Assembly: GCA_963931925.1 (NCBI GenBank)
Contig: OZ007583.1
Location: 10,087,372-10,151,371 of the forward strand
Length of the DNA stretch: 64,000 nt
Direction: 5' to 3'
DNA from: Onchidella celtica
Taxonomy: Eukaryota; Mollusca; Gastropoda; Systellommatophora; Onchidiidae
This document shows positions 14,100 to 22,966 of the stretch, piece by piece. The number at the start of each line of letters is the position of its first letter. Positions within the stretch are counted from its first letter, which is position 1. The notes beneath the pieces are model-generated. The model was not told where the DNA came from. It ran no database searches and saw only the letters and a list, made by a program, of their open reading frames with translations. The position numbers were made by a program, and so were the translations under genes.

Positions 14100-14500
14100 C
14101 TCGCTGACCCAGGCAATACAAATCTTGCAAATTCCTTGTAGGAAACCCAACTGTGCATACAGATCTAGGCCACATTAGAAACGGCATTTGGATTCGATAC
14201 TAACACCAACAGAATTTATTGTTACACCACAATTGCTTGCAGAATACACAGATGTGATAAAGTTGATTTTCCGCCAGCATTGTGTAAAGCGAGGCGCAGA
14301 ACGCAATTTCCGGTCACATTAATTTTTTCGATCCTACAGGACGAAAATGCGTCTCTTATTTTGTGGTTCAAAAAATGGTGAATATACAGGTATAATATTC
14401 AAGACTGAATTTCGTCCAAAACGGGATGTCCCCTTAACTTAACACAAAAACCATAAAGTTTCATAAATTTTCATCCCATAATCACGAAATTTTAGGTGCT
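14100..14500 (-). repeat. Dispersed repeat, copy 1 (minus orientation)
   Basis: Read on the minus strand, this about 400-bp block aligns with the plus-strand block at 30725-31830. Shared landmarks in order are a TTATGAAACTT segment, GGAC(G/A)AAATTC(A/T)GTCTT, AACTTTATCACATCTGT-like, AATTGTGGTGTA and GGAATTTGCAAGAT. The second copy carries about 700 bp of extra sequence in the middle. No open reading frame or termini were identified, so the class of repeat is unknown. Confidence 0.7.
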
Positions 14501-14520
14501 CACACGTTCCCCCTCTAGCT

Positions 14521-17477
14521 CCATTATAGTTAAGATACCAGAAACGATAAGGTGAGACACTGTCTTCTTCGCACTTCTAAGAAAAATCGTACACGCAGTT
14601 TGGGCGCTGATTGTGGGGCGGGGTCCATGGCGCAAAGCATGAAAAGAATGCCTGATAATTATAATAAAATAATTAATGATGCTGATTTGTTACAGTGCTA
14701 CTGCGACTAAAAGCAAAGAAAAAATAGCCAGAGTTTTCCCACAGCGATTGAAGTTAAAAGTACAAAATAAGTGACGTCAATCAAGGTTATACTGATAGCT
14801 GAACAGTGAGCCGAATTCAATATTTTCCCTATTAATTGGCTTTGTAAAATAATGCATTGCTCATGACCTCCGCGTTTTCGCCGCTTTGTGGTGGTGCGAA
14901 ATCTGTGCGCGCTAAAAGCACTAGCTGTCTCATCGTATTGTTTCTAGGAGCTTTGATTATAATAAAATGACACCATCAATTATGCCCATGAATAAATGGG
15001 TGGTCTAATGCCAATTTTGTTGGAAACTACGACTCCTCCAAGTTGAAATTAATAAGCTAATCATTTCGTGTCTTGTCCTTCAGCCTACTATTCAAATCGA
15101 AGAAAATAACTTTTCTCGGTCAATTTCCTCAACAACAAGAAGGGGAGTTATGCCATTTCAATTCACCGGCACAATGGCATCAATGGGTAGGGAGTGGGTT
15201 AAAAAAAAAAAAAAACTCGTTTCACAAAGATTCTCTTCCAAAATAAACCTCCCATACTCTTCAATCAGCCTTTCATTTTGATAAGTCGAGGGGTCCACTT
15301 TGGCAGCAGTGGAATAAATACGACTAGACAAATCCATTTTCAAACGAATCTCCCTCAAAGCCCGTAGTGACCGAAAGCCAGTAATGGTGTCTTTTATTTT
15401 CACTCTTCTCGATTTTTCTGCAAAGCTGGGTTTAGTTTGTTTGTTTGTTTGGTTTGTTTTATTTATCAAGAGAGGCTTTGCAAATACATCATTCCGCCAA
15501 AAATCTACTGCCAGTGAAACTATGAAAGTTGTCATCCACTGGGTTGATCAATGGGCTACACTGTGCGACTATATAAATGCAAGAGATGGTCACAGGCCAG
15601 TCTTTCGAGGGTTTAGGAGGTTAGAATCTAGACTTTTCTGCCTGCCCCTCTTTCGCCAATCGATCTGAAGCCGGCAAAATGTGGAGGCGAGAACAGGAGG
15701 AAAGTGCGACGGCCAGCGCAACATTACCGGCTGGAAATCAAAAATAAAATAATTTTTCTTTACTTTTTTCCCGGGGAAGGAGATGTGGAGGAAAGGAACA
15801 CAAGAAGGAACAGAATGTGAGGGGGGGGGGGATGAAGGTCATTCGGTCCACCCGTCTTCAGCCGCTGACGTCACTTTCGGGAAACTCAGACAAGTAACAG
15901 GGAGCTGACGAATAACTCCACAAAAATAATTGTTACGTAAGACGGGTCTGAACAAATCCATCCATGAAAGCAATCAAGAAAATTAGATTGGGTTCTACTG
16001 GGTTGTGAAAAGAGGGACTATTTGGGCCCGTTGGTAAGATTTTTCTTTCCTAAACGATGTCTTTTCCATGTTGAACAACGACATTAGAGTAACCACTCTA
16101 GTACAAGCCATATTGATTTCATTCACCCAACACAACACGGTTGAAAAGGCGCAAATTCTACGGTGCGCGGTTGATTGACGTATTACCAAATGTTACCATG
16201 AGCTGCAGAAATGAGTATTACGTCGCTGAACGTCCAAATAAATTTAATCTTATTGGATGCAAATCGGGGAGATGGGAGAACAATATCACATAAACGTTCC
16301 TTGCTTCCATAATTTTCTTTTTCTTCACAAAGCTAACAGGCTTTATGCGCATACAGACATACAAATAATCAGAGAGGGAGGGAGAGAGAAAGGCAAGCAG
16401 TCAGGTTGGCAGACAGACACATAGAGTCGTGACCACCAAAGATCAAAACAAAGATGTTATTTTCAATACTAGGCTCATAATCTCCACCTACCTGATATCA
16501 CGAAAGAACTCCTCCAATTAAATTATCCAACTGTCTCTTTCTCTCTCTCTCTCCACTAGTGATTCTGCTGGAACACCACTTACTGCATCAATTCAACATC
16601 TGAAAGTGAAAATAAAATGGAAAATGATCTCTGAATGCTCGAGTTTTTCAACACTACTACTGGCGTGACGTGCCCAATCTTTACAAAGATGATGTATCAT
16701 ATTTCCTGCCTTCAAAACTAGCGTTTCTTAAGTCAAACGTTTTCTGACCAAAACAAAAATTATGGGAGGATAAAACACTGCGTCTAAATACGTGCGAGTG
16801 ATTTCTTTATCACTTCAGTGCGTCACAAGTTAAAAATGAAATTCCCAACACAAACAAAGGTATGATATCCAATGCAGAACGCCCTGTCACGCCCAGCCAA
16901 ACAACTGAAATGCACTCATCCGTATTCAAGCCTGAATACAAATACCTGAACAGTACCGGAAATTTGTACACAGAAAACTCAAACTATGAAATATTTCACA
17001 AACTACTTCCTAAAACCAATCAAGACCGTTCTTGTAAACACCGATAGATACCGAATTTATTTATCCTCCCACGTCAACGGAATCTCCAAACCGCAGTTTT
17101 CACGAAGTGGACGTCAATGCGTCGCCGTGTCAAATCAGGGTCTATTTTAGACTTTACGCGAAACCCAGTTTTGATTCATGCCACGAACAAACAGGCCGAT
17201 GAAACATGCTATACGAATGTTCAGTGACGCGAGCCTGGCTCTAACATACTTCACCACAAATTCTCGACATTCCTCCATCTAAATTCTTTTACTTGAAACC
17301 AAGTGAATGATGGATTTGAAAGCCTTGCGTATCAGTTGAATTTCAGGGGAATGTGCTTGAGCTGAAGACAGTGACAGCGAACTCTAGTCCCATATTTTGC
17401 GTCTAACTATGTGAATGCTGATAAGAGTGACGCTTGAATTATAATTCTGTACTGCACCAAGGCGTGCACCGACGCGA
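14521..17477. other. Non-coding stretch with one weak exon candidate
   Basis: Apart from the weak frame at 15224-15337 (minus strand), nothing gene-like is seen. It includes a G11 run at 15821-15831. The sequence is AT-rich with no recognised transposon ends. Confidence 0.45.
15224..15337 (-). other. Possible short coding exon, unrecognised
   Basis: A minus-strand frame opens with ATG in a reasonable animal start context (A at -3, G at +4). It encodes about 38 residues of balanced composition (MDLSSRIYSTAAKVDPSTYQ, continuing to a Glu/Leu-rich end) before entering poly-Phe encoded by a poly-T tract. I do not recognise the peptide. Composition is the only reason to mention it; a chance frame is at least as likely. 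No clear splice donor decides the matter. Confidence 0.15.
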
Positions 17478-17631
17478 CCGATTTTGATCGGCCGAATAAC
17501 TAGTTGAATGATGACGCCAGGACAACGCGTTTCAACGAGAACTCGAGCACCAGCAAACTCCATGTAGTCAGATCTCACAGAAGCTCAACATCGTGATGTC
17601 ATCGTCCAACTAGTCGGCCCATCAAAATCGG
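17478..17631. repeat. Fold-back (inverted) repeat
   Basis: The left arm (17478-17514) and the right arm (17598-17631) are imperfect reverse complements over about 34 bp, sharing CCGATTTTGAT, GGCCGA, ACTAGTTG and GATGAC. The loop is about 83 bp. Related arms occur at 7515-7550 and, more diverged, at 52950-53100. This may be a small palindromic MITE, but no target-site duplication was identified. Confidence 0.6.
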
Positions 17632-17815
17632 CGAGAGTCCGATCGGCCTTAGTGATGCTTTTTTTCACTTTAAAACACAATGTTCTGCAACACAAGATAT
17701 ACACACATTTCAGTCATGTCGCGCTATTATGCCCAAGCTAAATAAAACAATCGCTTGGGTATCCATGCAGAATCTTACTCAATCCATGATTACTTTTTTT
17801 TAGTATTACCTCCCA

Positions 17816-17816
17816 G

Positions 17817-17878
<62 letters not shown>
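17816..17878. repeat. (GTT)n microsatellite
   Basis: About 21 uninterrupted GTT triplets on the plus strand. Confidence 0.98.
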
Positions 17879-18398
17879 CACTTCTTTTTAATTCTCAGCC
17901 CTTAGTTTACATTTGATTTGGGTCAGTTGTTTTGTCTTGTAACAGGGTGTGAAAATAATTTTCTGTGACCAAACTTGGACAAATTAACTAACGACGACCG
18001 TTTTCTTCCTGTGGAGTTTAAAAAAGTATATACTCACAGACAAATATTTTCTCCCCTGCTCTATCATCAATTCTCTCAAGCTAACGAGCCTTAATTTTCT
18101 CTTCTGGGATTCTCGTTAGACGGATTATAATCATCGCGCGCCGCGTAATAGTACGTGAGGTGGTACATTACATTTCATCCAGAGGTACAATCACTGGTCA
18201 GACACCGAGAGGGTTTCACCCGAAGGAGAGGGGGGTTGTGGAGGGGGGGGGGGCAGAGCATGCGATACAGCCCACACATCTCGACCCCGGAGGGAAATCT
18301 ACCCAGACAGATCATAATAGTAATCTGCCGCGACTACGCATGTTTCGCGACAACGGCAAACCGATGATGTGCACTGTATGCATACGAGACTATTGACG
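17879..18398. other. Non-coding, nothing recognised
   Basis: Contains a G11 run at 18243-18253. No supported gene. Confidence 0.5.
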
Positions 18399-18984
18399 GT
18401 ATCCAAAGGTTCTCGCAATTTCAGAAAACACATCATCGCCACAAACCACAGGTTGACTTTTGAGTTTGAGTTTGAGTTTTACGGCGCGTCGGCACGATAA
18501 CAGCCACTTAGCGCCCTTCACGGTCTATTTGGGTACGCTTTCTTTAATGTTTCGTATTCAGAGCCGTTAAGTTTAACAGAGAATTAAATACATTCGTATA
18601 GACATTGGTAAAATTCTAAAAAGATGTTTAGTATAGATCTGGAAAAAGTTTTGTGAACGAGTATAAAAGTTATCAAATCAAGTTGTAGATCTTGGCTTCT
18701 CTCAGAAAGGACAGGATAATGTCCACATATCCTCACAATTTCTGAAAACACATCGCTGCCACATACCACAGATAATGTCCATACATCCTCACAATTTCTG
18801 AAAACACATCATCTCCGCCACATACCACAGATAAAGTCCATACATCCTCACAATTTCTGAAAACACATCGCCGCCATATACCACAGATAATGTCCATACA
18901 TCCTCACAATTTCTGAAAACACATCATCGCCACATACCACAGATAATAATGTCCATACATCCTCACAATTTCTGAAAACACAGT
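18399..18984. repeat. 56-59-bp minisatellite, interrupted by an insertion
   Basis: Four and a half closely matching units start at 18716, 18772, 18831, 18887 and 18943. Each has ATAATGTCCATACATCC, CACAATTTCTGAAAACACAT and CGCCACATACCACAG in order. A further diverged unit lies at 18399-18451, separated from the array by about 260 bp of a dispersed repeat. Units are contiguous without unique spacers, so this is a minisatellite and not a CRISPR array. Confidence 0.9.
18453..18712 (-). mobile_element. SINE/LINE-like dispersed repeat with (CAAACT)n tail, inserted in minisatellite
   Basis: Read on the minus strand, this block is homologous to the plus-strand block at about 53880-54115. Both contain GAATACGAAACATTAA, AAATAGACC, GTTATCGT(G/A)CCGACGCG and end in a CAAACT-type tail (here 18460-18478 as TTTGAG repeats on the plus strand). 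A short repeated 3' tail is typical of retroposed elements. It separates one diverged minisatellite unit from the main array. No coding frame is present. Confidence 0.65.
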
Positions 18985-20210
18985 ACGTCAATTCCGTACA
19001 CAGACAAATACTATCAAATGAAAAAAAAGAACTATAAAATCACACCAAGATTTCATTGTCGCGATGCACCCATGGTATCACGGGGTTACTAATTCTGTTG
19101 TGCGACCAAATTAGGCTATGTTTGCATAGTTAATCTGTGGGGAAAAGCAAGGGTAAGGATCGGGATTACATTCGGCTTGCCAGCTACAATAACCTTCTTG
19201 GTGGCAAAATAGTCGCAGGTCATGTGTTTTGGAAGTTGGCCACAAACAGCCCCCCCCCCCCCCTCTTCAAATCTATTGTGAATATTTTGACCAAAAGTAA
19301 ATGGCCAACATAAACTCGATCAAGTTTACAGCACAGTAATAAAATCCTACGAAAAACCCGATAATAACATGCTTTTTTTTTTTTTCACAGCCTGCGTGAC
19401 TCGGCATCCCAGCTTAAAGTCGAGTAAAGATAACTGCAATCCAGTGTCTACAGCGACAGTGAATTGGTGCCAGCAAGTCGCCCTCCAGTCGACTTATGAT
19501 CAGGGCTCTCCGGTTTTGTGATACTGTCGCCTTACGGACTAAGATAACCCTTATCTCCAACACTAAATCAAACCTGATAGGTTTTTTGTGCTCGGGGGGG
19601 GGGGGGGGGGAGAGATACGTCTATCAAAATAGAATAAAAATGTCACTAGGCAGACTGCTGAAGACAGAAGTGGGTGACGAACAGGACACAAGACGATGGC
19701 AGAGAGACACGTACACACGGGTATACAACAAGTGGAACAATTTCACGGCAACTAAAGTATTAAGTGTCAGTGCCAAGATGGCATGGGCGACCCAAACATG
19801 TGAGTGAGAGTGTGGACACTTTTCAGAATAAGAAAAGTGTAACATTTTACTTGGATGATTGCTGCAAAAAGGGGTGGAGGGATCCGTGTAAAACCTTAAA
19901 AGCTACGTCATGTACAATGTTTCACCCATGAGAGAAAAACGTCCCATATACACACACACGCACACAAAAGAGAAACATAAAAAAGCATAATTTAACAAAC
20001 CAGGGATAGCCAATGTGATCAAAAACAATAATGGTACTAAGCATGGTATCGGGACAACCACAGAATGGACGGCACTTAAAAAAAAAAAAAAAAGGAAAAA
20101 AAAAATAAAATACGAAGACAACATAATCCAACTATCAGCAAAACTTCGGGTATTGACAGAAACACATAATCGATAGGGCCGTTGTTAGCGGACAGCAGTA
20201 TTTTACATAG
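18985..20210. other. Non-coding, nothing recognised
   Basis: Includes a C14 run (19250-19263), a G17 run (19594-19610) and A-rich stretches near 20080. No supported gene. The left target-site copy of the downstream LINE is at 20211-20221. Confidence 0.5.
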
Positions 20211-20224
20211 TAAGCTATAGCGGT

Positions 20225-21343
20225 GTGAAGCAGGGATGTGTTCTTGCTCCTACCTTATTTGGTATATATTTTGCAGCCCTACTCAAGAATGCCTTTGGTC
20301 AATGTTCAGGTGGAGTACTTATTAACACCAGAGTGGACGGCTCCATTTTTAATGTTGCCAGACTAAAAGCAAAATCTCGTACAGAGCATATTATGTTACA
20401 AGAGCTCCTCTTCGCAGATGATGCTGCAATCGTGGCCCACGATGAAACCACGCTCCAGGCTCTCATCAATAGCCTTGCCAAAGCCTGTGACAAATTCATG
20501 CTAAAGATCAGTGTCTCAAAAACTGTAGTTTTGACACAAGGCTTGAGAAACCCCAACCCAATCATGCTGAATGGCTCTCCTCTGGAGCAAGTGGGAAAAT
20601 TCTGCTACCTAGGCTCAACCATCAGTGGTAGCACAGACATAACAACTGAAATAAATGCCAGAATAGGAAAGGCGGCCACAGCTTTTGGCAAACTCTCAAA
20701 AAGGGTGTGGAACAATAGCAAGCTGACCATCAAAACAAAGGTACTCGTGTACCAAACTTGCGTCCTAAGCACCCTGCTGTATGGCTCAGAGACATGGACC
20801 ACCTACTCCAAACATGAAAGATCCCTCAACTCCTTCCACCTGCGCTGCCTACGCAAAATTCTCAAGATCAAGTGGCAAGACAGGATCTCAAATATCGAAG
20901 TTCTGAGCCGAGCCAACATTCCATCAACTCAGGCTCTCCTAGGCAAAAAAAGACTGCGGTGGCTTGGACATCTCCACCGTATGGAAAATGATCGCATCCC
21001 CAGACAAATTCTCTACGGGGAACTTGCTACTGGCAACCGACCCAGAGGTAGGCCACATCTGCGATTCAAAGACACTTGCAAGGTCACGATGAAAGCATTC
21101 AACATCGACCCCAATGAATGGGAGAACCTTGCAAATGATCGAAGCAGATGGAGACAAAAATTGCGCAGTGGCACGCTCGCAATAGACTTCAAGGCAAAAG
21201 AAACATACCTGACAAAACGACAGAGGCGGAATGAAAACACTCGCCAAAGTGAACCCAAAAGACTGACCTGCAATCACTGCCATCGCACTCTCGGGTCAAA
21301 CATTGGTAGAATAAGCCACGAGAGAAGCTGTCAGTCAAAGTGA
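20225..21343 (+). CDS. LINE reverse transcriptase, C-terminal part (truncated)
   Basis: The frame of about 372 residues starts inside the RT domain at the conserved G-V-K-Q-G-C-V-L-A-P motif; the track's first codon is a GTG and not a real start. The catalytic F-A-D-D motif is at residues 63-66. The thumb and the long C-terminal region with L-L-Y-G-S-E-T-W follow. The protein ends in a C-x2-C...H-x4-C zinc-finger-like segment (about residues 349-370). The fingers, the first catalytic Asp and the endonuclease are missing, so the protein is inactive by itself. The frame is otherwise uninterrupted, which suggests a fairly young insertion. The C-terminal layout resembles RTE- or Nimb-like LINEs; clade assignment is a guess. 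Confidence 0.85.
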   Translation: MKQGCVLAPTLFGIYFAALLKNAFGQCSGGVLINTRVDGSIFNVARLKAKSRTEHIMLQELLFADDAAIVAHDETTLQALINSLAKACDKFMLKISVSKTVVLTQGLRNPNPIMLNGSPLEQVGKFCYLGSTISGSTDITTEINARIGKAATAFGKLSKRVWNNSKLTIKTKVLVYQTCVLSTLLYGSETWTTYSKHERSLNSFHLRCLRKILKIKWQDRISNIEVLSRANIPSTQALLGKKRLRWLGHLHRMENDRIPRQILYGELATGNRPRGRPHLRFKDTCKVTMKAFNIDPNEWENLANDRSRWRQKLRSGTLAIDFKAKETYLTKRQRRNENTRQSEPKRLTCNHCHRTLGSNIGRISHERSCQSK

Positions 21344-21368
21344 AAGTGAATATTCTAGCTGCTAAGAC

Positions 21369-21382
21369 CGTCTGTAAAGACG
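21369..21382 (+). other. 3'-terminal LINE hairpin
   Basis: CGTCT, loop GTAA, AGACG: a perfect 5-bp stem about 12 bases before the right target-site copy. LINEs without poly-A tails often use such a structure for RT recognition; that role here is inference. Confidence 0.5.
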
Positions 21383-21405
21383 CTAAAGGCCATATAAGCT
21401 ATAGC

Positions 21406-21605
21406 TGAACAGTGAATACATCTCTGTATTTTCTCTATTTGGTTTTGGAATCAGACTACTGTCAGGTAGCAACAACCAACAGATAATGAAATGACCGTAT
21501 TGGAAACACTCAATGATACAATTAATAAAACTGCCCTTGAGCTTTGTGATGTTAAATAGTCACATTTATATTTGGTAGTGTCCTTTCACGTATCCTGAAG
21601 GTGAC
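21406..21605. other. Short non-coding spacer
   Basis: Sequence continuing the LINE target site. It shares ATAGCTGAACAGTGA and adjacent bases with about 14796-14850, so both may belong to an old repeat. Nothing else is seen. Confidence 0.35.
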
Positions 21606-21610
21606 AACGT

Positions 21611-21817
21611 TGAAGAAGGTCTTTTCGTTTATCTCAATGTTTATTCACAAAGAACAACGATGAAACAACAAGATAGGGACAGTATCTATGGAATAGCCAA
21701 ATACAGATAGACATAAATAATAATGTTATATCTAAGTAAATTAATACTAGGTATATTATAATGCAACTGCATGAACTAACATATAAACTTATACATATAT
21801 GACTGCATAACCCTACA
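21611..21817 (-). repeat. 3' LTR of element C
   Basis: 207 bp; on the minus strand it starts TGTAGGGTTATGCAG and ends TTCTTCA. It matches 22755-22961 without visible difference, implying recent insertion or recent conversion. Confidence 0.93.
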
Positions 21818-21830
21818 ACCCCCCCATGTT
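21818..21830 (-). promoter_or_regulatory. Polypurine tract of element C
   Basis: On the minus strand ATGGGGGGGT lies directly before the 3' LTR, the expected position for plus-strand priming. It overlaps the stop region of the integrase frame. Confidence 0.7.
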
Positions 21831-22738
21831 TATATGTCTTTACCCCGACGTGTACGTCTACCCCCATCTTCAGGTGAGATTATGTTTTCTGTGTTCCCTG
21901 CGGAATTGAAAGATTTCAATCGTTTGAGCATAGTGGGTTCTATTTTGGCTGTAGGGGGTTGAGTTGTTAGTGAGTCCGCTGTACCGGGTGGAACAATTCC
22001 CACCTCTGGCACAGGAAACGTGTTAACCGGTTCGATCTCATGTTCATGAGTACCAGCACCCGTTTCCGGGAAGATCTCAGGTGTTTGTACAGGTGTGGTA
22101 GGTATGGGCGACCCTACTGAGTAATTGTTGGGTGCTCTATTAGAAAGGTCTTTTAGCTCAGTATCTGCATTAAGAGGCCTTACAGGGGCAACGTTGATGG
22201 TCATTGAAGCTGGCTTGAAAGCCCTGAGAAAACGACGGTTTCTTTTTGTGAGGCGTCCGGAACCATCAACTTTTATCATATATTGGTCATGCTTGGCTGT
22301 TTCAAGGACAGTTCCAGTGCGATGCCACTTTGTCGGGTAAGGACCCGTTTGATTTTGGATAAAGCACTTATCGCCTACCTTAAGAGGCTGTAACTCCTTA
22401 ACATGTTCATTAAGGGCCTCAGATGTCTTGGTGAATCGTGTGCGAAGTGCACCCTCTTTGTAAGCCCATGCCTCTCGCCATGTTGGTCTAATGTGTGGGT
22501 TTGCAAATTTTTCCAAACGATTGACGAATGAAAGTGAGTCTCGGATAGGTCGGCCAAAGATTATTTGAGCCGGTGATAAGTTGCAATCGGGGTCTGGGGT
22601 GTTGCGTAATTGCAGTAGTGCCCTAAGGAGTTTGTCGGTATTCAATGAACCATTTGCTCCAACATTTGACCGCAAAAGTCTCTTCGCAGACTTGACGGCT
22701 ACTTCAGCACGTCCATTTGACAATGATGATTGCCTCAC
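21830..22738 (-). pseudogene. Ty3/gypsy integrase, C-terminal fragment
   Basis: The frame of about 302 residues begins in the last part of the integrase core: S-N-G-R-A-E-V-A-V-K-S-A-K, where the Glu of N-G-R-A-E is the third catalytic residue. It continues through R-N-T-P and the G-R-P-I-R-D segment into a C-terminal domain (K-V-G-D-K-C-F-I-Q-N) and a proline/threonine-rich tail. The first two catalytic Asp residues and the zinc-binding domain are absent. The style matches K02A2.6-like Ty3/gypsy Pol proteins. It is the only coding remnant of element C and has no plausible promoter-to-start arrangement apart from the adjacent LTR. Confidence 0.88.
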
Positions 22739-22754
22739 TCCAGTTGTTGTTTCA

Positions 22755-22961
22755 TGAAGAAGGTCTTTTCGTTTATCTCAATGTTTATTCACAAAGAACA
22801 ACGATGAAACAACAAGATAGGGACAGTATCTATGGAATAGCCAAATACAGATAGACATAAATAATAATGTTATATCTAAGTAAATTAATACTAGGTATAT
22901 TATAATGCAACTGCATGAACTAACATATAAACTTATACATATATGACTGCATAACCCTACA
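22755..22961 (-). repeat. 5' LTR of element C
   Basis: Second copy of the 207-bp LTR. Immediately inside it, where a primer-binding site should be, the sequence reads TGAAACAACAACTGGAGTG and runs straight into the integrase frame, marking a deletion junction. Confidence 0.93.
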
Positions 22962-22966
22962 AACGT

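Larger units (their letters stand above)
20222..21394 (+). mobile_element. 5'-truncated LINE (non-LTR retrotransposon)
   Basis: The insertion is bracketed by an 11-bp direct repeat, TAAGCTATAGC (20211-20221 and 21395-21405). Homology to reverse transcriptase begins immediately after the left copy. The 3' untranslated end is only about 50 bp, has no poly-A tail, and contains a perfect 5-bp hairpin, CGTCT-GTAA-AGACG (21369-21382). Loss of the 5' part at insertion is the usual outcome of target-primed reverse transcription. The LINE clade is not certain. Confidence 0.85.
21611..22961 (-). mobile_element. Collapsed Ty3/gypsy LTR retrotransposon C
   Basis: Two identical-looking 207-bp LTRs (21611-21817 and 22755-22961) have TG...CA ends and are flanked by the perfect 5-bp duplication AACGT (21606-21610 and 22962-22966). 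Between them only about 940 bp remain, all from the 3' end of pol. Read on the minus strand, the 5' LTR joins integrase sequence almost directly. No primer-binding site, gag, protease, RT or RNase H remains. A purine-rich tract precedes the 3' LTR. The integrase lies next to the 3' LTR, the ordinary Ty3/gypsy order. Confidence 0.93.

Noticed and set aside
14780..14850. Similarity to the LINE target site at 21395-21460 (ATAGCTGAACAGTGA and nearby bases)
   Set aside because: Too short and diverged to define an element; mentioned only under the spacer.
18716..18984. Regular repeats that could suggest a CRISPR array
   Set aside because: Units are contiguous with no unique spacers and vary internally; the genome is clearly eukaryotic. 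It is a minisatellite.
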